64,000 nt of DNA from Owenia fusiformis. Taxonomy: Eukaryota; Annelida; Polychaeta; Sabellida; Oweniidae. Under the pieces are notes generated by a model that saw only the letters and a list, made by a program, of their open reading frames with translations, ran no database searches and was not told the DNA's origin. This document shows, piece by piece, positions 34,986 to 45,109 of the stretch (position 1 is the first letter of the stretch; each line of letters begins with the position of its first letter). The stretch lies in assembly GCA_903813345.2 (NCBI GenBank), contig CAIIXF020000004.1:30507986-30571985 (forward strand), in the 5' to 3' direction. The translations under genes were made by a program, and so were the position numbers.

Positions 34986-36067
34986 CCCCGGACAGGTTGT
35001 ATGATGCAGTCGTTTTTTTACTCTACATTTGCAATAGAAGAACAATTCTTATTGAAATTTTCATATTTTATTCTGGAGACAATTTCCAACATGGAAAATA
35101 AATATTTTGTCAAAATTTCCAATTTTATGATTTTGACGGGCTTTTTTAAAAAACACTACACTGTCAATAAAATACAGGTTTTTGCTTAAACAATTGAACT
35201 TTTGACGTCATTTCAAAGATTGTCTAGCTATTGGATTTTTGACAGCCTAAAGTCTTTCCAGATGTATTTGATGCCATATTTATTATGGCTGATTATTGTT
35301 ATTCATTTTTGTCATATTCAATAGGCCTCATATTATTACAGTGCATTAGGCCAATGAAAAACTTGTCATTCTGGGTCACGTTTTCTCTGAAAACGCACCT
35401 TTTTCTCCACTGGGTTTTTCCGCCGCCGTCACTCAGCATGCGAGCCCGTGGCACGTAAATTGTACCGTGCTTTTAAAATGTCAGGTCTCCCTGACAAAAT
35501 GTCATGATAAAATTTGACACAGCTGTATTAACATCTCTGAAGGATCTAATACCAAGAATACTTCAAATAGGAGATTCGTAATGTTTTACTTTATTTTGGA
35601 CAGTATTGAACAATGAACAGTGACTGGGTTGAACTCATGTCTGTGGACAAGAAGATTGACCTCCTCTATCTGGGCTCAATCCAGGGAACGCTTCAACATT
35701 TTTATTGGCCTAATGCACTGTAATAATATTGAATATGACTCAAGTGAAAAACAATAATCAGCCATTATTATGAATATGGCAACAGATATATCTGGAAAGG
35801 CTTTAGGTGGCCGGAAATTCCATAGCCAGACAATATTTAAAATGACGTTAAAAGTTCAGTTGTTCAAGCAAAAACCTGTATTTTATTGAGAGTGTAGTGT
35901 TTTTGAAAAAAGCCCGTCAAAATCATAAAATTGGAAATTTTGATAAAATATTTATTTTCCATGTTAATAATTGTCTCTAGAATAAATCTTGAAAATTTCA
36001 ATAAAAATGGTTGTTCTATTGCAAATATAGAGTAAAAAAACGACTGCATCATACAACCTGTCCGGGG
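34986..36067. mobile_element. 1.08-kb element with about 380-bp terminal inverted repeats, TA duplication
   Basis: CCCCGGACAGGTTGTATGAT at 34986 is mirrored by CATACAACCTGTCCGGGG ending at 36067, with TA on both sides. The arms (34986-35370 and 35690-36067) differ by scattered substitutions. Their mirror-image frames (34947-35189 plus strand, 36052-35864 minus strand) are a by-product of the inverted repeat. The centre (35370-35690) is unique and non-coding. Non-autonomous, family not recognised. Confidence 0.92.
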
Positions 36068-36518
36068 TACTATCGACCTGTTTTAAATCACGGTTTGTTT
36101 GATTTGTAGATCTGTCAGTATACAAAGCATCCATTTTCAATATAGAACATTCGTTTCAGTAAATACCATATGCGTTTCACTGTCGAAATGGGTTTGTGGA
36201 TTGATGAGTGATGTGTTGTGGTTGTTGATATATTTTAACAATAAGTCCATTTGTATGTTTAAAATGTTCCTTAAAGCAAAATCAAAACACATTGATCGAA
36301 TCAAGGAATCCAAATCTACGCTTACGCAATATCAACAAACAGCGGGGAAGAGTGATTTGTAAGATTGACTGTGTGGATCGGTATTGGTTAAAGGTCAAGT
36401 CAATTGAATTTCTTATACACTCCCCTCAATAAGTTACGCATGAATGTAAATGGTGTTACTTATTATTAATTTTTCTCAAATGATTTCATTCGCAAAATAT
36501 CAACACGCTTTTACCGGT

Positions 36519-37010
36519 CCAGAAGGAGATTTCCAGTTGCCAAACATCCAGAGGGGGATTCCCAGTTGCCAAACATCCAGGAGGGAATTTCCAGTTGCCA
36601 AATATCCAGAAGGGGATTTCCAGTCGCCAAACATCCAGAAGGAATGGGATTTCCAGTTGCCAAACATCCAGAAGGAAGGGGATTCCGAGTTACCAAACAT
36701 CCAGAAAGGGATTTCCAGTCGCCAAACATCCAGAAGGAAGGGGATTTCGAGTTGCCAAACATCCAGAAGGAAGGGAATTTCGAATTGCCAAACATCGAGA
36801 AGGGGATTTCCAGTTGCCGAACATCCAGAAGGGGATGCCGAGTTGCCAAACATCCAGAAGGAAGGGAATTTCGAATTGCCAAACATCCAGAAGGAAGGGA
36901 ATTTCGAATTGCCAAACATCGAGAAGGGAATTTCCAGTTGCCGAACATCCAGAAGGGGATTTCGAGTTGCCAAACATCCAGAAGGAAGGGGATTTCGAGT
37001 TGCCAAACAA
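36519..37010 (+). repeat. Minisatellite, 29-33-bp unit x about 15, with NF-kB-like decamers
   Basis: The unit reads roughly GCCAAACATCCAGAAGG, optional AAGG, then GGGATTTCCAGTT or GGGATTTCGAGTT. Because the array has few stops, long frames open in several registers on both strands, and none is likely to be a gene. Five copies contain a perfect GGGRNNYYCC match: 36554-36563, 36583-36592, 36612-36621, 36802-36811 and 36926-36935. Confidence 0.9.
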
Positions 37011-37068
37011 CGTTTTCCCTTTTCCAACCTATTTAGAAGCCAATGAAGGGCCATTAAAGGGAAAATTA

Positions 37069-37735
37069 TCAGAATCACAAGCAACATCTACAGTTGACCT
37101 ACCAATATATTATTTACAATCACAAAGGATTTAAAGTGCCAAAATGGGGGAATATGTTAAATTCTTCCAAATAATAAAAATGGTAACCAGTGAAATTGAA
37201 AATAATACATTCTGAGTGTGTCGATTGTAAAAACATTTACTTTTCCTCAAATACAGTCTACACCTTTGATATTTTTTGAAAATTGATATGTCAAGGCATT
37301 ATCAGGCAAAATATTCTAAAGTCGAAACAATTCTTGTCAAAAGTTGTCATTAGTCTAATCAGTTTTTCGCCAGATCTGATTCTGCATTAAAGGCAGAATC
37401 TGATCTATAGGGGATGACAAAATTACAAGCAACATGTACGATTGACCTGCAAATCTATTCATTACAATCTCAATTAGATTATCTCCCAAAATATTCAAAA
37501 TATGTTATAAATTAGTGAATTAATTAGTGATTCAAAGTGCAAAAATGGGTGAAAAATGTTTTAATTCTTCCAAATAATAAGAATGGTAACCATTCTTGTA
37601 GAAAAATAATACATTGTAAAAACATTTTTCCTGGAATAAAGTACGCACTTTTGTGATTTTTAGAAAATAGACATGACAAGGAATGACATGAGTCAAAAAT
37701 ATTCTAAAATTGAGACAATTTTTTGTTTAGCATGC
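37069..37735 (+). repeat. Diverged direct duplication, about 345-bp unit x2
   Basis: Copy 1 (37069-37365) and copy 2 (37415-37735) share CAAGCAACAT, GTTGACCT or a variant, TTCTTCCAAATAATAA, AATGGTAACCA and AATAATACATT. A third relative is found inside the 26.2-29.7 kb element (28410-28610), so this is probably a remnant of that element family. Confidence 0.8.
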
Positions 37736-37739
37736 TCGC

Positions 37740-39060
37740 TATATCCGATTCTCTCTTTAACTATGGTTTAAAAAGAGTTCGAACACCCGATTTCCTGGAC
37801 ATGTTATATCAACTGTATCTATATTAACATGGTATCGCTAAACACTATAATTTGCAATCATGATAAAATATGTCAGACATTAATATGATACTGGCGTTGG
37901 TTATAGCCATAACATCGCTTCATATCCGTTTTATTCTATCGCAGTTAACCCAACGAAATAGACACAATTTACGACACAAAACCGCGCATATTAAGCTAGG
38001 ATTATTCTTGGTCTTTATTGAGCAGCAATTAGGACGTATAATACGATTTCCTTAGTACATACGGATTTGGAAAATCTCCAAGTACATCATTAGTAAAACA
38101 TGTACAACTTTGATGCAATAACGTAAAGTCTTCGGAATAACCTAAAACGTGTGTTTTGTGTCTTGTATTATCATTAAGAAGATGTGGTGTCCTAAATTAC
38201 ACATTGAACTTGATAGAGGATAAGTCATTGGAAGTATGCCATTTATAGTAAAAATAAGAATATTTTATAGGATAGGTTTACTTGATTGATGTTGCATATT
38301 TACGAGATAGTTTCAGGCAGTGCACGTGTTTGATTAGGTAAGTGTTTATCAAAATCGCATGTTTGATTTTTATAACGTTTATAGTTCTAATATTAATTTT
38401 TTTGTTAAATATACTGTATAATCTGCCCATTGCAATGGTTTGTCGGTATCCTTACATTTTTTGGACTTGACAATAATATTAACTCAACAAGTGTTTTATT
38501 TATTTATTTACTTATTCATTTGTTTATTCATTTATTTATTTATCCTACTACAAGTTTGGTTGCCATCGGATAACATATTCAAGCATAGTACTAAAAAAGA
38601 AAAAGAAAGCAATGTGTCATACTAAAAATGCTTGAATCTTAATTCTGTAAAAAATGCAATTGTTTTGGAATTGAAATTTAATGCTTCTTTTATATCGTCA
38701 AACATAACCAAGTGTGGATAAATAACCAACATTGTGACTTTTATATTGAGGGGAGTGCAATTCGGATTAACACTTTATTTATTGTATCGTAATTTACTTC
38801 AATTTTTGTTTGCAATGGAAAAAAGGGCAACGATTTTTAGACAGTCTACTATGGGAGTTACATCTCAAGTGAACATACCGAATCCTATATATATTAACAT
38901 CCTAGTCTACATAAGTTGGAAAATAGAGAGCGAATCGCAATAATATGCTATGATTCTTTCATCGTTAAACTTGATTTAAATGTTCATATATTAATACAAC
39001 AAATATATATGAAAGACTGGAATTTTGTGCATTTGAAGTTAAATGTGATTAAAATATTGG
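37740..39060. other. No gene supported; TTTA-rich simple repeat
   Basis: A TTTATTTATTTA-type simple repeat lies at 38490-38543. The rest is AT-rich without a recognised feature. Confidence 0.4.
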
Positions 39061-39065
39061 CATAA

Positions 39066-39317
39066 ATCTCGAAAAAAGATTCAGATGGAGATAAAAATGA
39101 TGCGAAAACTAGTAAACAAGACAACATTTTTGATAATTACGATAAAAGCGAAGATAGCGAAGATAGGGAATATCAGTGGACGTGCGAAAGAGAGCTAACT
39201 ACCACAGTGCCCTATCATACCGACAATTCAGGTGTGTTTTCTTCTAAGTTTGGTAGCGGTAAACAAACCTCGTGTGCTAGTTGTAGTGGAAAATTGTTAC
39301 AGAAGTTATTAGTTCAT
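39066..39317 (+). CDS. Possible acidic exon or frame without ATG
   Basis: An open stretch of 84 codons runs from just after a TAA (39063-39065) to TAA at 39318-39320. Codon use looks more coding-like than the surroundings. The product would be rich in Asp, Glu, Ser and Lys in the first half (for example YDKSEDSEDREYQW) and carries a CASC motif near the end. There is no obvious start codon at the beginning, but a splice-acceptor-like TTCAG lies at 39080-39084 and a donor-like TTCAG|GTGTG near 39230. I recognise no family. It could be an internal or terminal exon, or chance. Confidence 0.25.
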
Positions 39318-39845
39318 TAATCACTACACTCTACTTCCCATGACCGAATTAATTATGTTCTGAAATATGCAAGTAATCAGATCCTAATTCGTCTTGTCTG
39401 TTTGGATATATACTCCATCAACGTTTGCAAAAGGCTTGCACATCATTAAAGGCCATTTATAGAGTTAAGTCCACTTTGTTTTTTCTTTCTTTCTTTTTGG
39501 TAATTTCTGACAACCAATATTTTCAGAGAGGGAGATAGATCCCCGGGAAGAAATGATTCAAGGAAATTCTGGGAGGTGGACAGGATTACACCGAACGAAC
39601 ATACATATTTGTAATACATCTATAGCAGGGCTGAATGGTTACGCCACGACCGTCACCCATGTTTCTCTCGCGCCTGCACGTCAAGATTGGCTAATATTCC
39701 AGTAATCTAGCCAATACTACTTAACATCATAATAACCGTGTCGAAAACCACCTCAAGTTCAAAGAGAATTATACAAATTTGTACACATTGATCTTCCATT
39801 GCCAGGAGTTATTTCAAAACATTGCTGAGCAGTGACAACAAATAT

Positions 39846-40941
39846 GGTTATATATATTTTGCAAGTGGACCAAGAGACCAAGTGGGCGAGCCCATTATTT
39901 TGCAAGGGTGGCAAGATACACATATTCCAATTTCCATTAATCGATTGTCTGCCTCTAAAATGTATTTTGACATTATGATAAGAAAACAATTGACCCAAAG
40001 AATAGACATTTTGTTTTTTCAAAGTAAATAAAATGCAAATTGATCACTTATTGCTAATATTGCTATACGTCAGATTGGGCTGTGTATTTTCCTATTCATG
40101 GGATTAATACTGTGCTGTTAAATGGCCCTTTCACACTATATTGTGATTGAAGTACAGTGAAACTGGTTGTAATGAAAACCTGTCTCGAGTGAAAGCATGT
40201 GTCTGGTGAAAACCTGAATCTACATCTGCCTGTATACGAGTTCACTAAACACAGGTGTCTACTTGAGTAGACTCAGATGTTCATTAGGCACCGGTCTTCA
40301 CTGGTCTTCATTATGACAGGTTTTACTGTATTGTAATCACTGGCTTGAAATGGGTGTTCACTATACACAGGTGTCCAATAGAGTAGACGCGTGTGTTCAT
40401 TAGCCACAGATATTCACCTAAGAGGCGTTCATTATGACAAGTTTTACTGTATTGAAATCACTGGCTGGGAATGGGAATGGGTGTTCACTATACACAGGTG
40501 TACAATAGAGTAGACGCATGTGTTCACTTGCCACAGATATTCACCAAAGAGGCGTTCATTATGACACTTTTAACTGAACTGAAATCACTGGCTGGAAATC
40601 GGTGTTCACTATACACAGGTGTTCAAAAAAGTAGACTCATGTATTCACTGGGAACAGATCTTCACTAAAGAGATGTTCATTATGACAGTTTAACTATACT
40701 GAAATCACTGGCTGGGAATCGGTGTTCACTATACACAGGTGTTCAATAGAGTAGACCCATGTGTTCACTGGGCACAGATCTTCACTAAAGAGGTGTTCAT
40801 TATCACAGTTTTGTTGTACTAAAATCACTGGCTTGGAATTCAGAATATACAAAAATTGTAATGTGTGTATCCTGCCACCCCTGCAAAATAATGGACTCGC
40901 CCACTTGGTCTCTTGGATCCACTTGCAAAATATATATAACC
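39846..40941. mobile_element. 1.1-kb inverted-repeat-flanked element containing a 120-bp array
   Basis: Arms of about 90 bp (39846-39933 and 40853-40941) share GGTTATATATATTTTGCAAG, CAAGAGACCAAGTGGGCGAG and CCATTATTTTGCA blocks in inverted orientation. The interval is largely a tandem array. No transposase or clear target duplication is visible. Confidence 0.75.
40150..40840 (+). repeat. Tandem repeat, 120-127-bp unit x5
   Basis: Units start with GGTGTTCACTATACACAGGT or a variant at about 40229, 40353, 40480, 40601 and 40721. Each continues with GAGTAGAC, TGTTCA, CACAGAT, GAGGCGTTCATTATGACA or a variant, and ends ATCACTGGCT. The array lies between the inverted arms of the 39.85-40.94 kb element. 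Confidence 0.9.
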
Positions 40942-41230
40942 ACCACAAATCTATATTTCATACTTTGCCACTAAATATTTAACATACATGTTAAATAAAA
41001 TAGTTCCTCATTTCTAAATATAAACGACAAAAAATCTTCCTTTATTTATGTAATGTGGTCGATTTGAGGCCATGGGCAAAATAAGTCTTGTCACGCATTA
41101 CAAATGGTTTTGTAAAGTTATATATCATGCTTTCAAGTTGTTATTTTAAGAATGCAGATTATTTGACACACTATCTTAGTATGTTATAATTGGAGTTTGA
41201 TGATCTTGCCTCGTTATATGTAAATACACT

Positions 41231-41436
41231 GCAGGCCCGTAGCCAGAATTTTCCAAGGGGGGGGGGTCACTTTTCCCTAAAATTCTAGGGGGAGTTCACT
41301 TTGGCAAATTTGGCCAAAAATCATACAAAAACGGTCCGAATGGTGAAAAACTGCATGATTTTGAAAGAAATTTTGGTCGGAGGGGGGGGGGGGGTTCGCC
41401 CGACCCCCCCGAACCCCCTCCTGGCTACGGGACTGC
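41231..41436. repeat. MITE-like repeat with G-runs
   Basis: The ends GCAGGCCCGTAGCCAG and CTGGCTACGGGACTGC are inverted copies. Long G and C runs lie just inside. ACT flanks both sides but is too short to prove a target duplication. Comparable G-rich 'CCCGTAGCCAGG' repeats are widespread in marine invertebrate genomes. Confidence 0.65.
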
Positions 41437-41468
41437 ACTGTAATGACTAAGTTTCTGTCTCTATGTGT

Positions 41469-41488
41469 ACACTCCCCTCCATAAGTTT
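41469..41488 (+). repeat. TIR-like 20-mer shared with the 57-60 kb satellite
   Basis: TACACTCCCCTCCATAAGTT starts with TA and looks like a mariner-type terminus. The exact reverse complement lies in most units of the 72-bp satellite at 57.4-59.9 kb, and a one-base variant occurs at about 36418-36437. No matching opposite end was found for this copy. Confidence 0.6.
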
Positions 41489-41697
41489 TGCCACCATTCC
41501 CCCATAGATTCACAATTTAAAACCTATGTGCAATTTTGTTTTTCTAACCTGCGCACATATTGTTACACTTTTTCGCTTTTTAACACGAGAGAATGTGACG
41601 TTTTTGAACACAATTATATGGAAATCCTTTCGTCCTCCACATTTGCGTCTATATCTCAAAATATTTAGGACGAATAAATCTGGCATCGTATATATAT

Positions 41698-41856
41698 TAT
41701 GCACCATTCAAAAGTTTGCGTGAGATCCCCACGCTGGCATGTTTCGGGAATTTGACAAAAAAATTTTGGCCTATCTAATTATTTACCCCGGGGCCAAATA
41801 AATGTGTCAATTTCCCTACCCTTGGCACAATTAATCTGGTCAAATATTCGAGACCC
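41698..41856 (+). repeat. Dispersed repeat, copy in inverted orientation to 54.9 kb
   Basis: GCACCATTCAAAAGTTTGCG, a CCCCGGGGCCAAATAAATGT block and AATCTGGTCAAATATTC recur, reversed, at 54883-55016. A shorter relative (ACCATTCAAATGTTTGCGGG) lies at 54036-54056. Confidence 0.75.
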
Positions 41857-41954
41857 CTAGATTCTTCCACCATTTTAAATCTATTTTTAAACATCATATA
41901 TCCTTGTTAGTAGACTTAAAAAGTTCGCTTACGATTAACATATAACCAATACAA

Positions 41955-42449
41955 TGGTGATCCGCTCGATTACGCTGGTTTTGGTAACAAAATGTCGGAA
42001 CGTCGAAGGTACGATTTTTCGTTGTAGGCAGAATCCCAACGACGTTTTTTCTCACAAACGTGTATCAGCATCATATGTTTTAGAAAATTTACATGTTTGC
42101 GAAAAAATAGCTCAGAAGACAACAGAATTGTCGATTTAATTCCTCACTTAAGTTACATAAACGGTTTGGGTTAAAAGTGCAGATCTTAACTGTTTTTCGA
42201 AAAACCGTTTATGTAACTTAAGTGAGGAATTAAATCGACGATTCTTTTGTCTTCTGATCTATTTGTTCGCAAATATATAGTATTTTCTTGAACATATGAT
42301 ACTGATACACGTTTGTGTTAAAAATGTCGTGGGAATTCTGCCTACAACGTGTGAAATAAGGAAAAAAGAAAAATCGTACCTTCGATGTTCCGACATTTTG
42401 TTACCAAAACGAACCGTTTCGGTAACCAGCGTAATCGAGTGGATCACCA
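41955..42449. repeat. Large palindrome, about 215-245-bp arms, 35-bp loop
   Basis: The left arm (TGGTGATCCGCTCGATTACG, 41955 onward) is mirrored by the right (CGTAATCGAGTGGATCACCA, ending 42449). Inner stems are near perfect (CCTCACTTAAGTTACATAAA and complement), meeting around a loop at 42168-42201. The right arm carries a short extra segment. No coding frame or clear target duplication. It is a foldback or MITE-type element able to form a very long hairpin. Confidence 0.92.
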
Positions 42450-42454
42450 GTGCA

Positions 42455-43050
42455 ATAGAGAAGCAGCTTTTACAATGACGCAACTACCCGCGAAATCAAA
42501 AGCCAGTGAAAATACAGTCCATTTTATGACGTTTTCGCAAATTGCCTGAACGTTTTGACAAAAATGAGTCAAGAGGGACATGGCTTTACTATTGGTTTAA
42601 TGTTTGTATATGTTCAACAAAAGTGGAGAACATACCTGTATGAATGATCATTTTTGTAGAGTGGGCAGGTGGATTGTTGCGATTGATTTTAATGAATTTC
42701 GTCCACTTTTCTACATACAACAGAAAACAAAAGGATCAACTACATATTAATAAACTAGAGTTCATGAAAAAAGCTGCTTTAAAATGTAATATAACTTTAA
42801 TTAGAATATTATCTTATATTCCAAAGAATCAAAGTTACATTCATACGACACCTTAGAAACACGAGTGCGCCATCTTCTTGCGACGTGTCATTGTCTTCCC
42901 ACAGGCTTAAATGTGATGCATCATGCTATTAGCTAAGTGCGAATGCTTTTTTATATTTCTTCTTGGAGTAAAACTATATTCACCACAAAGACGGTTATAG
43001 GTATATTGAAAAATTATAATCACTTCTAAACAGAATGAATGTTTATTTCA
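42455..43050. other. Upstream region of the GPCR gene
   Basis: No gene or repeat was recognised. A polypyrimidine-AG acceptor (GTTTATTTCAG) ends at 43051, which suggests that the 5' UTR of the receptor gene is spliced and that its promoter lies further upstream. Confidence 0.35.
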
Positions 43051-43090
43051 GATAGATGAGAAAAAACTGTGGATTGCACAGAGAGCTGCA

Positions 43091-44464
43091 ATGTTGTTAA
43101 ATTGCGTCCAACTTACGTCACACAGCCTAAACCGCAACTCAGAGGCTTCCCTGCTCAATCTGAATATTTGGCCTGGGTTTACGGCGATGTATCAGCCTAA
43201 AACAATGGACAAACCCAATGTTACTAAATATGATCATTCATGGGGAGTAAATACAACTGTTGGAAGTGTCAGCATGGAATACACACAGTACGATGAATAT
43301 CACACGATGCAGTTTATTGTAAAGTACATACCCCCTATATTGATAATAATTGGACTTTTTGGAAATATTATGACAATATTTGTGTTAGCAAGATCAAGAC
43401 TAAAGTACACATCATGCTCAAGATACCTCATCCTCTTATCTGCCTCAGACTCGATCATCTTGCTCATTGGTCTCGGCCATTTCTGGCTGACGTTTGCATT
43501 CCAAACAGATATCCGCAATTTATACCCGTGGATGTGTAAAGTACAACCGTTTTTGCTCTACAGTGCTAACCATTTTTCAGTATGGCTATTGGTGTCAGTG
43601 ACAGTGGAAAGGGTTGTGACAATATATATGCCTCTTAGGGCAAAGACTATTATCACAAAAAAGAAGGTTTGGGGTATAATCGCAGTCATCGGGAGCTGCG
43701 CTGTTTTAGTCAACGTCCATACGCTAGTCACGTATGATCTCGTGTCAGTCAACGTTCCTGAAGGCGAGGTGGTAATTTGTTTGTGCCCTGCTAGATATTG
43801 TCACTTTGCAAGATATGTGGCAGTGTGGATTGACGCCATATTTGCGTCATATCTCCCATTTACCATCCTGATAATATCTAACATCTTTATCATTAAGGAA
43901 ATCACGAAAACATCAACGAAAAAGAAGAGATTAGCTCGCGGATCTTCGCGGAGATCAATAAAAGCGAACGATGACCAAACGAGGTCGTTAACCATCATGC
44001 TTTTGGCTATCAGTGTAATTTTTCTTCTCCTTACAAGTCCAGTTACAGTATTTTTAGGAGGATACGATCATTTCCAGCGACAAGTAAACAATGACCCCAA
44101 GCGTAAATTACAATTCCAAATAACTAATGTGATCGTCCATATGATTTGGTACTTAAATAGTTCTGTAAATTTCCTCATGTACTGCGTGAGCGGAAGTAGA
44201 TTCAGGCAAGAGTTGTTCGTGCTAGTTTGCCGCAGAAAACGCAGACGACATTACGACTTCCGGGAAGATTCCATTGATAACAGCTACAGATACAATGACG
44301 ATCCTGTAGAAAGTGACCAATCGTTAGTAAAAACTAACGCTGAACACATCCGGGCATCGAATGTTTTGGGGAAAAATTACCAATCAAGCGCCATCACTAC
44401 TGAAAATAGCTGCGAGCAGAGTCAAACAAGGGGATCACTTATTCAAATGAATCAACGAAATTAA
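43091..44464 (+). CDS. Class A (rhodopsin-type) neuropeptide-like GPCR, intronless coding region
   Basis: The 457-residue protein has seven membrane segments: about 77-99, 112-135, 150-178, 193-215, 243-268, 299-322 and 342-366. GN at 91-92 (TM1), LSASD at 116-120 (TM2), C149 with C230/C232 for the disulphide, ERV at 173-175 in place of DRY, and N356-SSVNFLMY-364 in TM7 mark class A. The TM6 CWxP motif is replaced by LTSP. N-glycosylation sites lie at N43 and N54. The TM7 block 'NSSVNFLMYCVSG' resembles invertebrate FMRFamide- and other neuropeptide-type receptors, many in large lineage-specific families. The ligand cannot be read. Start codons at 43187 and 43205 are alternatives. A likely 3' splice site at 43051 lies in the 5' UTR. 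Confidence 0.95.
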   Translation: MLLNCVQLTSHSLNRNSEASLLNLNIWPGFTAMYQPKTMDKPNVTKYDHSWGVNTTVGSVSMEYTQYDEYHTMQFIVKYIPPILIIIGLFGNIMTIFVLARSRLKYTSCSRYLILLSASDSIILLIGLGHFWLTFAFQTDIRNLYPWMCKVQPFLLYSANHFSVWLLVSVTVERVVTIYMPLRAKTIITKKKVWGIIAVIGSCAVLVNVHTLVTYDLVSVNVPEGEVVICLCPARYCHFARYVAVWIDAIFASYLPFTILIISNIFIIKEITKTSTKKKRLARGSSRRSIKANDDQTRSLTIMLLAISVIFLLLTSPVTVFLGGYDHFQRQVNNDPKRKLQFQITNVIVHMIWYLNSSVNFLMYCVSGSRFRQELFVLVCRRKRRRHYDFREDSIDNSYRYNDDPVESDQSLVKTNAEHIRASNVLGKNYQSSAITTENSCEQSQTRGSLIQMNQRN

Positions 44465-44559
44465 TCATATTCGAATTATCTTTAAGCTCAATTTAAAAGA
44501 TTGAAACGCAAGGACCCATGATAAGGAAGAATATATTATTCAGAGACAGCAGAAAATGT

Positions 44560-44805
44560 AGTATCTAGACATATTTTAAATTAAAAGTATGGGGCAAGGA
44601 GCCACATTTGGAAAGATATAAAAAAACTGTAAAAACATGTACATGTACTGTTTGAACCTATAAAGACATTAGAAAATAAAAATATGGGTCAAGGATCCAC
44701 ATTTGAAAAGTACAATGTAGTGCTTGAACCTATTTCAGACATTAGAAAATATATTTCAAATTAAAGGTATGGACCAAGCAGTCAAGAATCCATATTAGAA
44801 ACACA
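44560..44805 (+). repeat. Imperfect tandem repeat in the receptor 3' UTR
   Basis: Three units of about 85-100 bp share CAGACATTAGAAAAT or a variant, AAATTAAAAGTATGG, a CAAGGATCCACATTTG segment and TTGAACCTAT. They start about 100 bp after the stop codon. A poly(A) signal candidate, AATAAA at 44675-44680, lies in the second unit. Confidence 0.7.
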
Positions 44806-45109
44806 ACAGAAGAATTTCATGTTTTAGCTAAATATATTGGTTTTCGTGTCCGTCAATTATCTTCATTTGAATCGATACTCATGCTTTTAAATCAAAGCCA
44901 AAATTAAGTGAATTTATTTTGAAGTGAATTAATTTATGGTGTTATTGATAATAATAACGTTTGGTTCATTTTCTCTGTTCTGACGGGAATGTGGTTTGGC
45001 AGATCTCAATTCATTGGAGTTTGCAATCACGATAATCAACAATGGTTTTACCAATACTCCGGTCCATATATATGATCAACAGTGTATTTCTGTTAACGAT
45101 ATAAAAATA

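Noticed and set aside
34947-36052. Two similar frames in opposite orientation (MMQSFFYS...)
   Set aside because: They are mirror copies in the inverted repeat arms of a non-coding element and do not look like genes.
36450-37134. Several overlapping long frames on both strands encoding Gln/Pro- or Trp/Phe-rich repeats
   Set aside because: They result from the 29-33-bp minisatellite, which lacks stops in several registers. There is no start context or domain.
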